Assembly: GCF_041381155.1 (NCBI RefSeq)
Contig: NC_091139.1
Coordinates: forward strand, 11,517,905 to 11,581,904
Source of the DNA: Argopecten irradians
Taxonomy: Eukaryota > Mollusca > Bivalvia > Pectinida > Pectinidae
Reading direction: 5' to 3'
Length of the DNA stretch: 64,000 nucleotides
Shown here: positions 13,301 through 24,500 of the stretch, one piece after another
How the letters are laid out: the number at the start of each line of letters is the position of its first letter
Numbering within the stretch: position 1 is the first letter of the stretch
The notes under the pieces: generated by a model
Database searches by the model: none
What the model saw: the letters and a program-made list of their open reading frames with translations, nothing else
What the model was told of the DNA's origin: nothing
Translations under genes and position numbers: made by a program

Positions 13301-16300
13301 CCAATCGGGGATTTAAAGGTTAATATTAAAATTCTCTCAGAAAAGAAACAATTAACCAGTATTCAGAATATTACTTGGCATTACAAACCAGGTGAGCGAT
13401 ACAGGCCCTCCGGGCCTCTTGTTTGTCCCTGGTGTGGTCTTTATAGACAGGTTTTATTGTTATTAGTAAATTTTAATTGCTATTTTGTGCATAGCTAATT
13501 ACGGATGCCAACTGATAATACTGTACTGTACAAAGTTCTTCATTAATGTTTTCTTTCATTGTAATTAGTTAATTTTAATTACTATTTTTGTACATATGAC
13601 GGATCTCAACTGATACATACTCTACAAAGTCCTTCATCAATGTTTTTAAGTCTTCCATACTAAGACGTGGGATATCTACCAATCTCTTCTGTAGGTCCAA
13701 TTTACATTTCTTAAGAGCAAACTGGGACACCATACTTGATACATTGACCACCCTGAAAAATGGAGAATTTGAAATTACGACGAGAAAAATAAACGAGGTT
13801 TTGGTGTTGAACTCGCAACAGAACGGGCTTTTTTACTATATATTGTTTGAACTCCTTGCGTTATTGTTCTATGGTGTCAAATTCCATCTGCTTGACACTT
13901 ATAAGTGAAAATATTTTTCCAAAACAGACAAAGCATGAAAAAACTATGCCAGATGGACCTTTATGGCCATCTGAATACTGTAAACCAACTGTTGCGGCTA
14001 TCAAATTTCAAGATTTCAATTTCAAATTAAGTTCGTGAAGATATTTATTCGCGGATTTAACAATTGAATGATAATTCCTGTCAAAACAAATGATTTAGAT
14101 ATTAATTCGAGGAGAAAAACATTCGCAAATTTACTTGGGTCGCGAAATTCGTGAAAGTAAATCGCACACGAATGAAAGTTTACAGTATCATAAATAGTAT
14201 ATAGTGCACGTACGCAGTAAACGCTCACATTTTCTTTGACAAACCATTAAATTCACATTATGTTTTCGTAGCACTTTGTCAAGAGGAACATGTACGTTAA
14301 CATCCCTTATGACAAATCCTTCATTTGGAATCTTTCTGATGAGGATATTTAGATTACAAATCAATTAAACATAGTATCTCTTCATCCCAGCATTTAAACA
14401 GGTTCTTTAAATTATTATCCTCGCTTTGATAAAAGTGGACCAATTGTGTCTCAAAGATTGGTCTGAAATTGTTTTGCCATCACATCCTTTTATGAAAATT
14501 AAAACAAATTTGTTGAAATTTTTCATTCTCTTTCCAATTCAGTTAATCATTATAATATCCAGGTGCCCTCTGTGCCTCTTGTTTAAATCTAAATCTACAT
14601 GCTAACTTAAATTGCCAGCTTTATGTAAAGACAATTTGTAAAACTGAACAAAAAAGATCTACCAGATCTACCTTGCGTTTGGCCTCAATAGAGGAAACAA
14701 TGCTTCACATACAGCAAGCGTGCCATTGACGTTGGTTTGGACGGTCACTTCCGCTTGTTCTGAAAATGGCGCTGTAGAGGCTTGCTGAAACGAAACGCGA
14801 ACTAATAAGATATTACGAATAAAGTAATTAAATCATATCGTGAAGAAAACAAAGTTATATCAAAAAGCGTTATTATTTGTACGTTAAAGCAAATAATACT
14901 TTAGATTTCACTGTTGAAAACAGAAGCCAGGCGATATGTTTTTGATTTTATAGGGGCGGGGAGGTCGAGCACAATCTTATACAAGCATTACACATTTTTT
15001 CAGTCCAAATATGGTTACAATCCATGCAGAATTCTATGACTAGAAGCGATAAAAAATGATATACCACTCACTCCTTCCCCAGGGTCAAAGCCATGGCCCT
15101 GCGGACCAGGTGAGCTAAAAACGTCATTGTGCTTTTATGCGAAGAACCACAAAAATATTGTAGATGTCTTATGCTTGATATTGAACATATGCACAATTAG
15201 CTTGTATTTTCCCATTTTGATTCATTTTTGTTGCGGCTCATTTTACATTTAATTGATATTTTCACGTAAGATAAGAAATCCGCATAAATTTCTACCTTCA
15301 TTCTTAACATAACAGGCTCCTTTGTCAGTAGGTATCCATTGTGACGTCATTGTTTTGTGAGCGAATTTCATGTCGTTTTTTCTCTGAAATGTATGACGTT
15401 AACACGTGACGTCACAGTCAATACCTACTCGCAAAGACAGATAACTCTGAAAAATGCAAAGACGGAATGATAAGTTACTGTAAACTTTACCTTGTATGCA
15501 ATACCAGCGTTATTCACGAGGACATCCAGACCACCATAAGTCTCCTGAAGGAATGTTTTCAGCTTATTTATCGTGTCCGTCTTAGTTATATCCAATTGGT
15601 GGAACTTGGCGTTGCAGCCTTCCTTCTTAAGATCCTCTACGGCTTTAAGACCGAGTTCCTTATTTCTGGCTGTTGAAATGAACTCAACTCAATCTAATTG
15701 GGTTTTTTTTACTTGATATAAAGACATTTACAAGAATGAATTTGATAGTGAAAACGTAAAAACGTAGGAAAAGGATGTAGTAATAATTGTGTAAGGTATA
15801 CGTGAAATTTAATTTTCATTGATACAACACATTAATTTATTTCAAAATGGTATTTGTTACAATGATTCCAATATACTTTTTCATATGAAAATTGAATAAA
15901 ACAATAATTAATGATGTTTTCAGTGTTCGTTTAAATAAACATGGTATAAATGGAGTTCTATCGCACTGTCTTAATTAAATCTGTCAAAATTGGTTAGTTT
16001 GTCTTTTTCTTCCTGGATAAACAAAAATGTTCATATCTTAAATAACCTAGGTAAGTAGTTAAGAAAATAATTAAATGCTTAACTCGCCGGAAGACAGACG
16101 TCGGACCGGGAGAGCTGGAACTTGTGTATACTATAAGTATCAATTTGAAGACATGTCTAGATCTATGAACTAATAGACAACTCAGCAAAGATACTAACCA
16201 TTTATTCTCTACATCATATTTTGCAATATTACATAACATTAAATAAAATTGTGTATATGAAAAAAAAATCACGTGAGCAAACGTGACCTTACCTGTCAGG

Positions 16301-16996
16301 TAAACATCCCCTTGAAACTGTTTACACAGCCCGCGGACTATAGCATATCCAATACCCTTATTGGAGCCCGTCACCTGGACATAATATATAGAGTGTATGT
16401 CTTGCTTAAATATTTAACATTATTTTCCATAGTGACAAGAGAACTCCGTTATTTATTAGAATGTAAAACCATAGCCGCTCAAAAAACTTTGTAATATTGA
16501 TCAATATTTTTGGCTACGACCGAATACTTTACTTTCATAATAACACTGAAGAAATTGTTTGCATTTATACGGATAATAAGCAGTATTATTTTTTTAGATG
16601 AACAAATCGTGTATACCTTTATCGAACACTAAATTAAGATTGTATATAACATTAATTGTAAATATGTTTTCTCTATGTATATATGATGAAAAAGATATAT
16701 AATTAATTTGAATTTGTTAAAGGCTAGTAAACTGTACACAATATATCACGTATCAACGTTAGAAAAATGTTTAACATATACTATACAACGCGAATAGTTT
16801 TCGTGAGCAGATTAAGGTCAGACCTACTAGCTCTCGTCTTTGGCCTAAAAATAACATAACATCGTCTTTGGCCTAAAAATAACATAACATATACATTGCA
16901 AATCATTTGTAGATAGTTAAATGCAATTTAGCAATCGGTTATAATATTCATGTCGACACCTACCACAGCGACTCGTGTACTTCCACCAGTACTCAT
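7312..16996 (-). CDS. CBR1: carbonyl reductase copy B (CBR1-type SDR), complete, 8 exons, 284 aa
   Basis: Complete NADPH carbonyl reductase gene. Exons in transcript order are 16964-16996, 16293-16374, 15491-15669, 14672-14784, 13621-13752, 10389-10530, 9110-9173 and 7312-7421. Together they give 855 nt with every phase matching and a TAA stop. Human CBR1 has 277 residues. Visible motifs, in order, are TGSNKGIG (cofactor loop), LDVLVNNAGIAYK, QAEVTVQTNF, VVNVSS (catalytic Ser region), SAYGVSKIGVTV (catalytic Tyr and Lys), NACCPGYVDTDM and a C-terminal PKGNYVSD segment. No break was seen. Intron 7 holds a hairpin-ended tandem-core element, and intron 5 a larger one of about 2.7 kb. Likely a cytosolic, xenobiotic or lipid-carbonyl reducing enzyme; the substrate is inference. 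Confidence 0.95.
7525..8293 (-). mobile_element. hairpin-ended tandem-core element (non-autonomous), intron 7 of copy B
   Basis: One end is a strong hairpin at 8261-8290 (ATCCCCCGCC, loop, GGCGGGGGAT), and the other end repeats ATCCCCCGCC near 7525. Next to the hairpin is a CGTCCGTCCG run. Then come about four cores of 164-171 bp, each marked by CACTACTAGACCATAAG and TTATGCTCCGGAAA. The plan (hairpin, CCGTCCGTC run, tandem cores) matches that of the larger element at 10720-13420, with unrelated core sequence. It codes for nothing. Bivalve pearl-type or Helentron-like non-autonomous elements have such a plan; that link is inference. Confidence 0.75.
10720..13420 (+). mobile_element. hairpin-ended element with about 16 tandem cores of 157 bp
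   Basis: The left end is a hairpin AGCTCACCTGG-CCCGAAGGG-CCGGTGAGCT. It is followed by a run of CGTCCGTCGTCCGTC and about 16 direct cores of about 157 bp from 10823 to 13320. Each core carries AAATCGCTAC, CATAGAGTTCTGCATGGA, TTGTAACCAAATTTGGCCA and GGGGCCCAATAGGGG. The right end has CCAGGTGAGC, then a short hairpin AGGCCC-TCC-GGGCCT followed by CTTG. Hairpin plus CTTG at the 3' end fits a Helitron or Helentron-like terminus (inference). Single-core relatives occur at 1012-1177, 1540-1731 and 14953-15120. It sits in intron 5 of carbonyl reductase copy B. Long proteins translated from it are repeat shadows. Confidence 0.8.
14953..15120 (-). mobile_element. single-core remnant of the AGCTCACC hairpin element
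   Basis: Read on the minus strand it starts AGCTCACCTGGTCCGCAGGG. It then carries one diverged core (ATCGCTTCTAGTCATAGAAT, ATTGTAACCATATTTGG). The CCGTCCGTC run and the other cores are missing. It lies in intron 3 of carbonyl reductase copy B. The same remnant is present twice in the equivalent intron of copy A, so it predates the gene duplication. Confidence 0.7.
15313..15465. repeat. short palindromic MITE-like element, TGACGT type, copy in gene B
   Basis: Same family as 1371-1522 and 1955-2136, at the orthologous place in intron 3 of copy B, about 26 bp from the exon 3 donor. It carries TGTGACGTCATTG and ACACGTGACGTCA. Its shared position shows insertion before the gene duplication. Confidence 0.7.
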
Positions 16997-17054
16997 GTTG
17001 AAGGTCCGTTGTGTAATGCCGGAATTACCCCTGTAGCAGATCTAGAAAGTGCTA

Positions 17055-17064
17055 CTATTTATAG
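17055..17064 (-). promoter_or_regulatory. TATA box of carbonyl reductase copy B
   Basis: Minus-strand CTATAAATAG, 59 bp above the ATG at 16996, in the same flanking block as in copy A (GTGATATCTATAAATAGTAG). Conservation of this motif between the duplicates, while the surrounding spacer has changed, supports use as a core promoter. Confidence 0.65.
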
Positions 17065-17139
17065 ATATCACCCTAGCATTAGAGAGACCGTTACTGTTTC
17101 TGACATGACCCCGTTACTGTTTCTGACCCCAAGTAGACA

Positions 17140-17520
17140 TCGGGAACATGACTGGTCATGTATGGCCCCTGTATAGTTACTCCCCGCTTTCACCGAAACG
17201 GAGGATTGTCCATCTGTCCGTCTGCCTGTCTGTAACGCTTGGTTTCCGTACAATAACCACGTGCACCACAACTATAAATTTTGTACCAAGGGCTCGAATG
17301 AGTTCGCTCGGCACTTTCATCGGACCCTATTTGGCGGCATTATGGCCCTTTGATTAACGGAAAACAGCATTTTCGGTTGTTTCCGTTTAATAATTCTCAC
17401 AAATATTACCAGATTTTCTCGAAAGTTGGTAACACATTGTTACATGTTCAATTGGGACTTTGATTGGACCCTATTTAGCGGAGTTGTGGCCTTTTGATTA
17501 ACGAAATTGGGGGATATAAA
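17140..17520. repeat. two-core fragment of a CCGTCTG-type tandem-core repeat
   Basis: A GTCCATCTGTCCGTCTGCC run is followed by two similar cores. Each has a HHGGACCCTATTT-type stretch: CATCGGACCCTATTTGGCGG near 17320 and GATTGGACCCTATTTAGCGG near 17463, then GGCC.TTTGATTAACG. This resembles the general plan of the other hairpin-ended elements here, but no end hairpin was found. It lies just above the promoter of copy B and is absent from the same place in copy A. Confidence 0.5.
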
Positions 17521-17552
17521 TTCCACAAATTTGCTTGTTATATTTTGCGCAT

Positions 17553-17762
17553 GCCAATGAATGCTTGACGGCCGGGGTTCGATCTCTGGCAGGGACGTGA
17601 AAAGGTTAGTGATCACCTGCCCGATCTTCTGGGTTTTCTCCGGGCACTCCGGTTTTCTCCCACATTGAGACCTCTCGCGCGCTTACATCCGAGCCATCCA
17701 AAGTGATTTGCATAAGTTGTATAACTTGTTTTCCCAATCGATGTAAATTAAATAAATTGTAT
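17553..17762 (+). mobile_element. tRNA-derived SINE inserted upstream of carbonyl reductase copy B
   Basis: A Pol III B-box GGTTCGATCTC lies at about 17576. It is followed by the GGTTTTCTCC-GGGCACTCC-GGTTTTCTCC block common in mollusc and other invertebrate SINEs. An AT-rich tail ends AAATAAATTGTATTTGAT. The A-box end looks shortened. The uninterrupted target survives upstream of copy A near 5417 (GCATGCCAATGAATTACTAC), so the insertion came after the gene duplication. Confidence 0.75.
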
Positions 17763-18763
17763 TTGATTACTACACAAGAGAACCTTGATACGTTGTAAGT
17801 ATGCATCCATATAACTAAGTGTACACAATATTTATGTATGTACGCTTGCATATGTATACATATACTTATTATTTAAACTTTGGTTTTAGCATAGATGTTT
17901 GGTTGTATGTATTCATTTAAATATATAAAAGAAGTGTTATTATGTTTGATAATTGTGGATATCTACAAAGCTATATAATACCACACCGCTTCTTCGTAAA
18001 TAGATTTGAAAATGACTTTTTTTAAATAAAATAAATTCAATTAATATATCACAAAAAATCCTCTCGGTCATTTTTTTTACATTTATGCACATTTTGAAAT
18101 ATGCATACATAAATGTACTTTCGTATTCAACTTCTATTTTACACGTTTACAAGTTATGTTTTCAAATAAACATGCACAAAATAATGTTCTTTTTTAATCA
18201 ATTTTATTCATAAATACCAACAATAAGGTAGTAACACAGTCATTGTATGGAATGTAGATATCGAATTATTTAAATTACTGATCATATCATAAAATGGACA
18301 ATTAAAGTTCCAAAATCTTCCCATAAATTTAGATTATTTTATTATTGTTCTTTTCATAGTTATATGTACAGAGAAAACATAGTTACACTACAGTAACCAT
18401 AAGTGTTCGATTAACATACAGCACTTGTTTCATAATATGCATAACTTGCATTAAGGTGTTATTCATCCTATAAATGTACACAACTTCTTCTTTACAAGGT
18501 TCGATATTCACCTTTAATCACTCATACAACTTATTTCTTTCTTCAGTCTGAAGAATATATGCTTTCTGATGACCCAGGTGATATTTTAACGAATATTTCA
18601 AAATACTTTATGAAAAATAACGCTATGTGTTTCTAATTTGTTATTTTTTGAGAAAAAAAGAATAAAGATACGACGAATTTATATATAATTTTGATGACCC
18701 GGATGTTAAAACATGAAGAGTCTTATCTTGTAAAAAAAACGACAAAAGGCCCAGATAAGAATT

Positions 18764-20166
18764 TTAAAGATGCTCCACCGCTGACAAATGGTATTTTTTC
18801 ACTATCAAAAACAGGAGCAGACGATTGAGTATTTTTGTTCAGTTACAAAAGTTACGTACTTCACACCATTAACACATTTGAAAAGTTTGAGCTTCTAATT
18901 TTACATCAAGGTAAAGATATGAAAAATAATTAATTGCATCCCGAAAAATTCCGTGGCACTATATCCTATATGGAATGAAGTACTGATTGCGCATGCACCA
19001 AAGGCAAAATAAATTGTTTTTATATTATTTTTTGTGTTAATAAGACAGATATATCACAGGTGTTCGTTTCTAATATAAGTATAAGTATAATACTGGGTCA
19101 AGGTCTATAACTCGGCCGGCCATATAACACTACCCAATTTCAGAAAAAATATGATTATTAACCAACCGTATAGGATATGATAATAAGAATACTCTCAATC
19201 GACAGCCAGATAATTTATCTTTAATTTGGTATATGATACAATATATATCATGCCGTATAAATGTCACTAGGTATCCAGAAACATCGGAAAACAGCCAGAT
19301 TTCAACTGGTCGGACACTGTGGTGTCCTCCGATAAACACGCCAGGGCTCTAATGGGTAGCTCAAAAACCACTGCATGTCAACACTTCAGCGTCATAAGAA
19401 TAAAAGTTTGGTAGAAAACAAACTTACCGGTTAGTAAATCCATGGATAAATACCATCCATTTGCCTAACGTAGCCCTTTGAAATTTCCGATTGAAAAATT
19501 TATGTCTCTAGCCGCCATGTAAGTATGTGTGCAGTAGATTTGTTTTGTCGGCGTTGATTGGCTCTCGAAAATTAATTGACCAATCAACGCCGAGAAAACA
19601 AATGTACTACACACATATCAACATGACGGCTAGAGACACATTTTTTCAATCGGAAATTTCAAAAGGCTGTATTGAGCAAATGGATGGTTTATAGTTAAAC
19701 ACTAACATACCGGTAAGTTTGTTTTTTACCAAACTTTAATTCCTATGAAGCTGAAATGTTGACATGCAGTGGTTTTTGAGCTACCCATTAGAGCCCTGGC
19801 GTGTTTATCGGAGGACACCACAGTGTCCGACCAGTTGAAATCTGGCTGTTTTCCGATGTTTCTGGATACCTAGTGACATTTATACGGCATGATATATATT
19901 GTATCATATACCAAATTAAAGATAAATTATCTGGCTGTCGATTGAGAGTATTCCTATTATCATATCCTATACGGTTTGTTAATAATCATACTTTTTCTGA
20001 AATTGGGTAGTGTTATATGGCCGGCCGAGTTATAGACCTTGACCCGGTATTATACTTATACTTATATTAGAAACGAACACCTGTGGATTATATACACGAT
20101 TACACACCAATTATTGTTCAAATGATGAATATCATTTATGCTCTGTCGGCGATGGAGCATCTTTAA
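18764..20166. mobile_element. TTAA-flanked MITE (AGATGCTCCACC type), interrupted by a foldback
   Basis: Terminal repeats AGATGCTCCACCGCTGACA and its complement-like end are flanked by TTAA on both sides. The MITE proper is about 370 bp; a 1031-bp foldback (19055-20085) sits inside it. The corresponding place upstream of copy A (near 6575, CAATTTTAATGA) is empty, which supports TTAA as a duplicated target. TTAA duplication fits piggyBac-like or other TTAA-specific transposases (inference). Further copies lie at 23270-23637, 38998-39362 and 51193-51557. Confidence 0.85.
19055..20085. mobile_element. 1031-bp near-perfect foldback element nested in a MITE
   Basis: The ends are CACAGGTGTTCGTTTCTAAT and its complement. 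Arms of about 480-510 bp match closely and meet around a short stem-loop (CGGCGTTGATTGG, loop, CCAATCAACGCCG). The same 69-codon frame appears in both arms because of the symmetry and is not a gene. Possible target repeats are GATATAT on the left and GATTATAT on the right, as for an 8-bp duplication with one base lost. It codes for nothing, so it is non-autonomous. Confidence 0.85.
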
Positions 20167-21553
20167 TGAAAGGTTATTAATTTTCAAATATTTCATTAAA
20201 ATAATATGTTTTTGAAAAAAGTGTAAAGAAATTACTTTGAAAAAACGACATTTAATACAAAAAAGTCGTTACGCACGCGATCTTTGCTTTGACCCTCCAC
20301 ATGACCCAAATAAAAAAAAAAAAAAAATAAAAAAAAATATCAATAATCATAATTATTAGCATGTGTACATTTTATTGCATTATCATGTTGATCAGTTTTA
20401 TTGTTCCAGAACTTTATTTCACGAGATCATGTATATACATATGTATATACGACTAGATTTGAGTAAAGAAAATTGTGTACACGTCATCTCACATGCATTC
20501 ATACCAAACTTAGGAATGCTAAAATATAGTTACATGTAGATAAAAACACTCGCTAACGAAAAAATATAATAAAGTAAAAGTATAAAATGGTCCTGGCCTT
20601 AGGATCATGAAACTGCCTTATGTCCAAATTAGTCTTGGTTTAGAATTAACCAATCAAAACCGAAGTTACAAAAAGTTACGTAATATTTTATTGGCTAAGT
20701 CTAAAGTTAAGTCTAAGATTATTTCATTATCCTGGAGCCTGGAATCATCATCCACCAATCGTTTTTCAAACTTCCTTCTTACGGCTCAACTCGTATACTG
20801 TATAGTTGTTTTAATTAGCGAGGAATTAAATTCCACTATGTTCACGATCAAATGAATTTCCGCGAGAATTAATATCCGGGAATAAAACGGAATGAATTAT
20901 AACTAAAGATAATCATTGTTATTTATAAACGATTCGCGAATATTTCTTCCCGCGAATAAGTATCGAAATTAGACAACTATACAGTAGCATTCGCCCGATT
21001 TCTTACATATGTAGTTTTGGAGACATATTTCACGAGGGACAAAATTACATTCAGTCTTCTGCTCTTACAAGAACAAATGATGTTAGTTTTTCCATACCAC
21101 ACGAAATGCCTTTCACGAATAAATGACAATGCTTAAAACACTATAAGTACAAGTATTAACTTTCATAATGAATAAATTAATATACATTTATTAGTCTTCC
21201 AACGCCCATTGCCTTCCGTTAAAGAATGTCACTGCACAATTACCTTTCACAAATACATGTCCATGTTTGTCTTTCTACAGACTGCAACTTCCTGACTCTT
21301 ATCACCAATCACGAATGAATAATAATTTTCGTTTTCAAAAAATAACAATGTTGGGATTATCACAGTAAGTGTCATTCACAAATAAATCTAATTGTTTATT
21401 TTTAACATGGTATACGCTGTTTTTCCACACATAAAACTGACTTTCATTAATCAGTTAAATAGCAATGGTAATATTCTTTTTTCCCAAAAGTTATTTCCAT
21501 TCGTGAATAATTTTTGACGTCTAAATCTTCTTCAATTTTAATTGTTTCCTTAA
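20167..21553. other. AT-rich spacer below the TRIM-like gene
   Basis: No exon with proper splice borders was found. It includes an A-rich stretch near 20310-20340 and many short AT tracts. The 3' UTR and poly(A) site of the minus-strand TRIM-like gene are expected here. A reverse-strand AATAAA occurs near 21396, about 160 bp below the proposed stop codon. Confidence 0.5.
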
Positions 21554-24500
21554 TTACATGTATTTAAAATTTCTATTTAGCATAAGTTTCCTCTTTTTAC
21601 TCTCACGCTGACCCATTAACGTTTCCCAGTCAAAATTTTCGACCTGTAAATTAAAAGTGTATATATTAGGACGTGTACACGTAATTGTTTTAAGACGCTA
21701 ACGAAAGTTACGTAATTGAATCTTTTAGTGTCACATTCAGGTAATAGTGTTGCTCCCATACTTGACAGGGTTATCCAGGGAAAAGACAGCTTTAATTTTC
21801 ACACGCTTTACAATGACGTCATCGATATATGCGAAGACTACTGATGAGGATGATATAAATTTTTCGATTTTTTTTTTTTTTTTTTTACAGTATTAGAGAA
21901 AAATAATGAAACATGAGTCTGTCAAGTGGACAGGGATATCTCAACCCGAGTGAAAGATTTTGCTCGCCTCGGGTTGACCAGCCAATCTGTTTGAGATATC
22001 CTTGCTCACTTGACAGAACCATGCAAGGTTCAATTATTCCTGATGTCCTATAAAGTTGAGAAAATGTCAATACCAAATCACGTCATTCGCAATGGGAAAA
22101 TCTTAATCAATACCGACAGTGTATTGTGAATTTTGTGTCAAGTGGATAGAGATATATCAACCCTCGTGAAAGAGATTTTGGCTGGTTAACCCGAGGCTTA
22201 CCGAGGGTTGACGATCAAAATCTTTCAAAAGAGTTGAGATATCCCTGTCCACCTGACTGGCCCGTGTACAATTCTTTTTCACTCATACTTTAAAAGGAAA
22301 TGGTGAAAATTAAGTCGACATGAACGTCGCTGTGCGTAAAACGGTTGCCACATGCATTGATGACGTCACTGTCTAGCGCGTGTGAACTATCTTTTCCCTT
22401 CCCCGGTAAAGAGACGGAGTTATCTTTTCCCTAGTAACCGCGGGATAACCCTGTCAAGTATGGGAGAAATTGATATCTTTGACAATGAAATAGCAATCAA
22501 GGTCGGCTGACATAGCATATCCAGTCACCGATACTGTAATTTCAAACACCGTATAGCCAGTTAAATAATTCTAGATATTTTGCGGATCACATTTTCGCGA
22601 TTATAGAAATATACCTGGTTATATGGTATTGTTACTATATTTTAGAGAGTGAAAAAAATCCGGTAAGATACCTTCCTGTGCCAGTATGTTATGTTGGTCG
22701 ATTGTGAGTATTTTGACCTTCGTCTGGAAAAAGAGAGCGACAATTTGCTATGATGCGACGCATTATTTGTTTGAAATGCATAAATTACCTTATTTTATTG
22801 GATAATATAAGAAACAGCAAAATTATAACAATAGAAATACATTAGTAAAGGGTAAACAAAATATTTACCTTTCTTTTACTCCTAGTAAAAAAATAATTAA
22901 AGACTTTCAGAACGCAGGCTTCAACTCACTGTGTAAGTTAATTTAACAAATAAATCATATGAATGTATGCTAGACAGAAATAACATCAAACTTTAACTAT
23001 ATAAACTATATCCCAACCATACGGTAATATCCGGGAGAAATATTTATGTACACAAGAAATTGGGGAAAACAAGTACATTAATCAAAACAGATATTGCCAT
23101 TCATGTTACAGTAACGATCCAGTTTTACCTCCTCGTAATTCTGTAGTAAGCCCTTGGTTTAAATGTAGATGGATCAACAGCTGTAAATAAAATTAATGCA
23201 TGTTGGTATTAGAAGCAGCAACCTTTTGATATCTGAACTATCTATCACGAAACTGCTAATATTATAACTTTAAAGATGCTCCACCGCTGATACAGCATAA
23301 ATAATATTCATTATTTGAACAATAATTAGTATTTAATCGAGTATATATATGTCTAATTAAGACAAAAAATAGTATAAAATAATTGATTTTGCCATTGGTG
23401 CATGCGCAATCAGTACTCCATATATGATATGGTGCAACGGATTTTTTTCGGGATGCAATTAATTATTTTTTATATTTTTAACTTAAAGTAAAATACATTT
23501 TGTAAGTAGCTCAAACTTTTCAATTGTGGTAATGGTGTAAAGTAAGTAACTTTTGTAACTGAAGAAAAATACCAAATCGTTTGCTCCTGTTTTTGATAGT
23601 GAAAAAATACGATTTGTCAGCGGTGGAGCATCTTTAATAAAATTTTGGGATTTCGACTTGCTATAATTAAATTTATCGACTACCACACAATTTATATAAA
23701 AATTATCTATTCTTTAATTATATTCCTTAAATCGAATTAATCATGTAAGATAAATTTAAGGACAACTCGTTTAAGGTTTCAATCCGTCATGGCCACCACA
23801 AGGCGAAGACCCCTAGTTATTTATCATACAAACTTTATATGACTACAGCGTTATAATAGAACAAAATACCTCCAAGTGATCGATACTTTTTGGACGCGAG
23901 GCGTTTTCTCCTGAAACATATTTGAAATATGAGAAAGAAATTAACGTAAATCTAAAGAATGTATTCATATTCCGTATACTTATAGGGTAATATTGTTATT
24001 GCATGAACAATACAATACTGTACTGTTAAAACCCAATACGTATCTAAAAATAAATAAAAACAATAACGACTGACTAGGGAGCGCTCACTAGTCAGTCTTT
24101 ATTGTTTTTATTTCTTATAGATTTCGTCCGTAAGGATTTTTCTTTAAATTTATCATATATCTGTATATATGTATATATATGATAAAGATTATTTTAAATT
24201 GTTATATATCATTGATGTATTTAAAAGTTAAATTTCAAAAGAATAAATCAATCAATTATATCCTATATTTGCACTGCATTATTACATCCACATGTCCATC
24301 CATTCATCAATTAACTATTCGATTATGCCTCTCAATCACCCCTACATACATTTACGATAAGAATTCACACCATCAACGTTTGTTTTAATATGTTATTTTT
24401 GTGTCTTCATGTAAAGTCACATATCATACGCTTAAAATTTGCTGGACAGACAGACCTTAATTTTTCGATGGTCAATTGTGTCATATACATGTATAAACGA

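Noticed and set aside
10720-13420. CRISPR-like array
   Set aside because: The 157-bp units are directly joined with no variable spacers, in a eukaryotic intron.
19130-20010. Two identical 69-codon frames on opposite strands
   Set aside because: They are mirror images inside the two arms of one palindrome, with no start context or homology.
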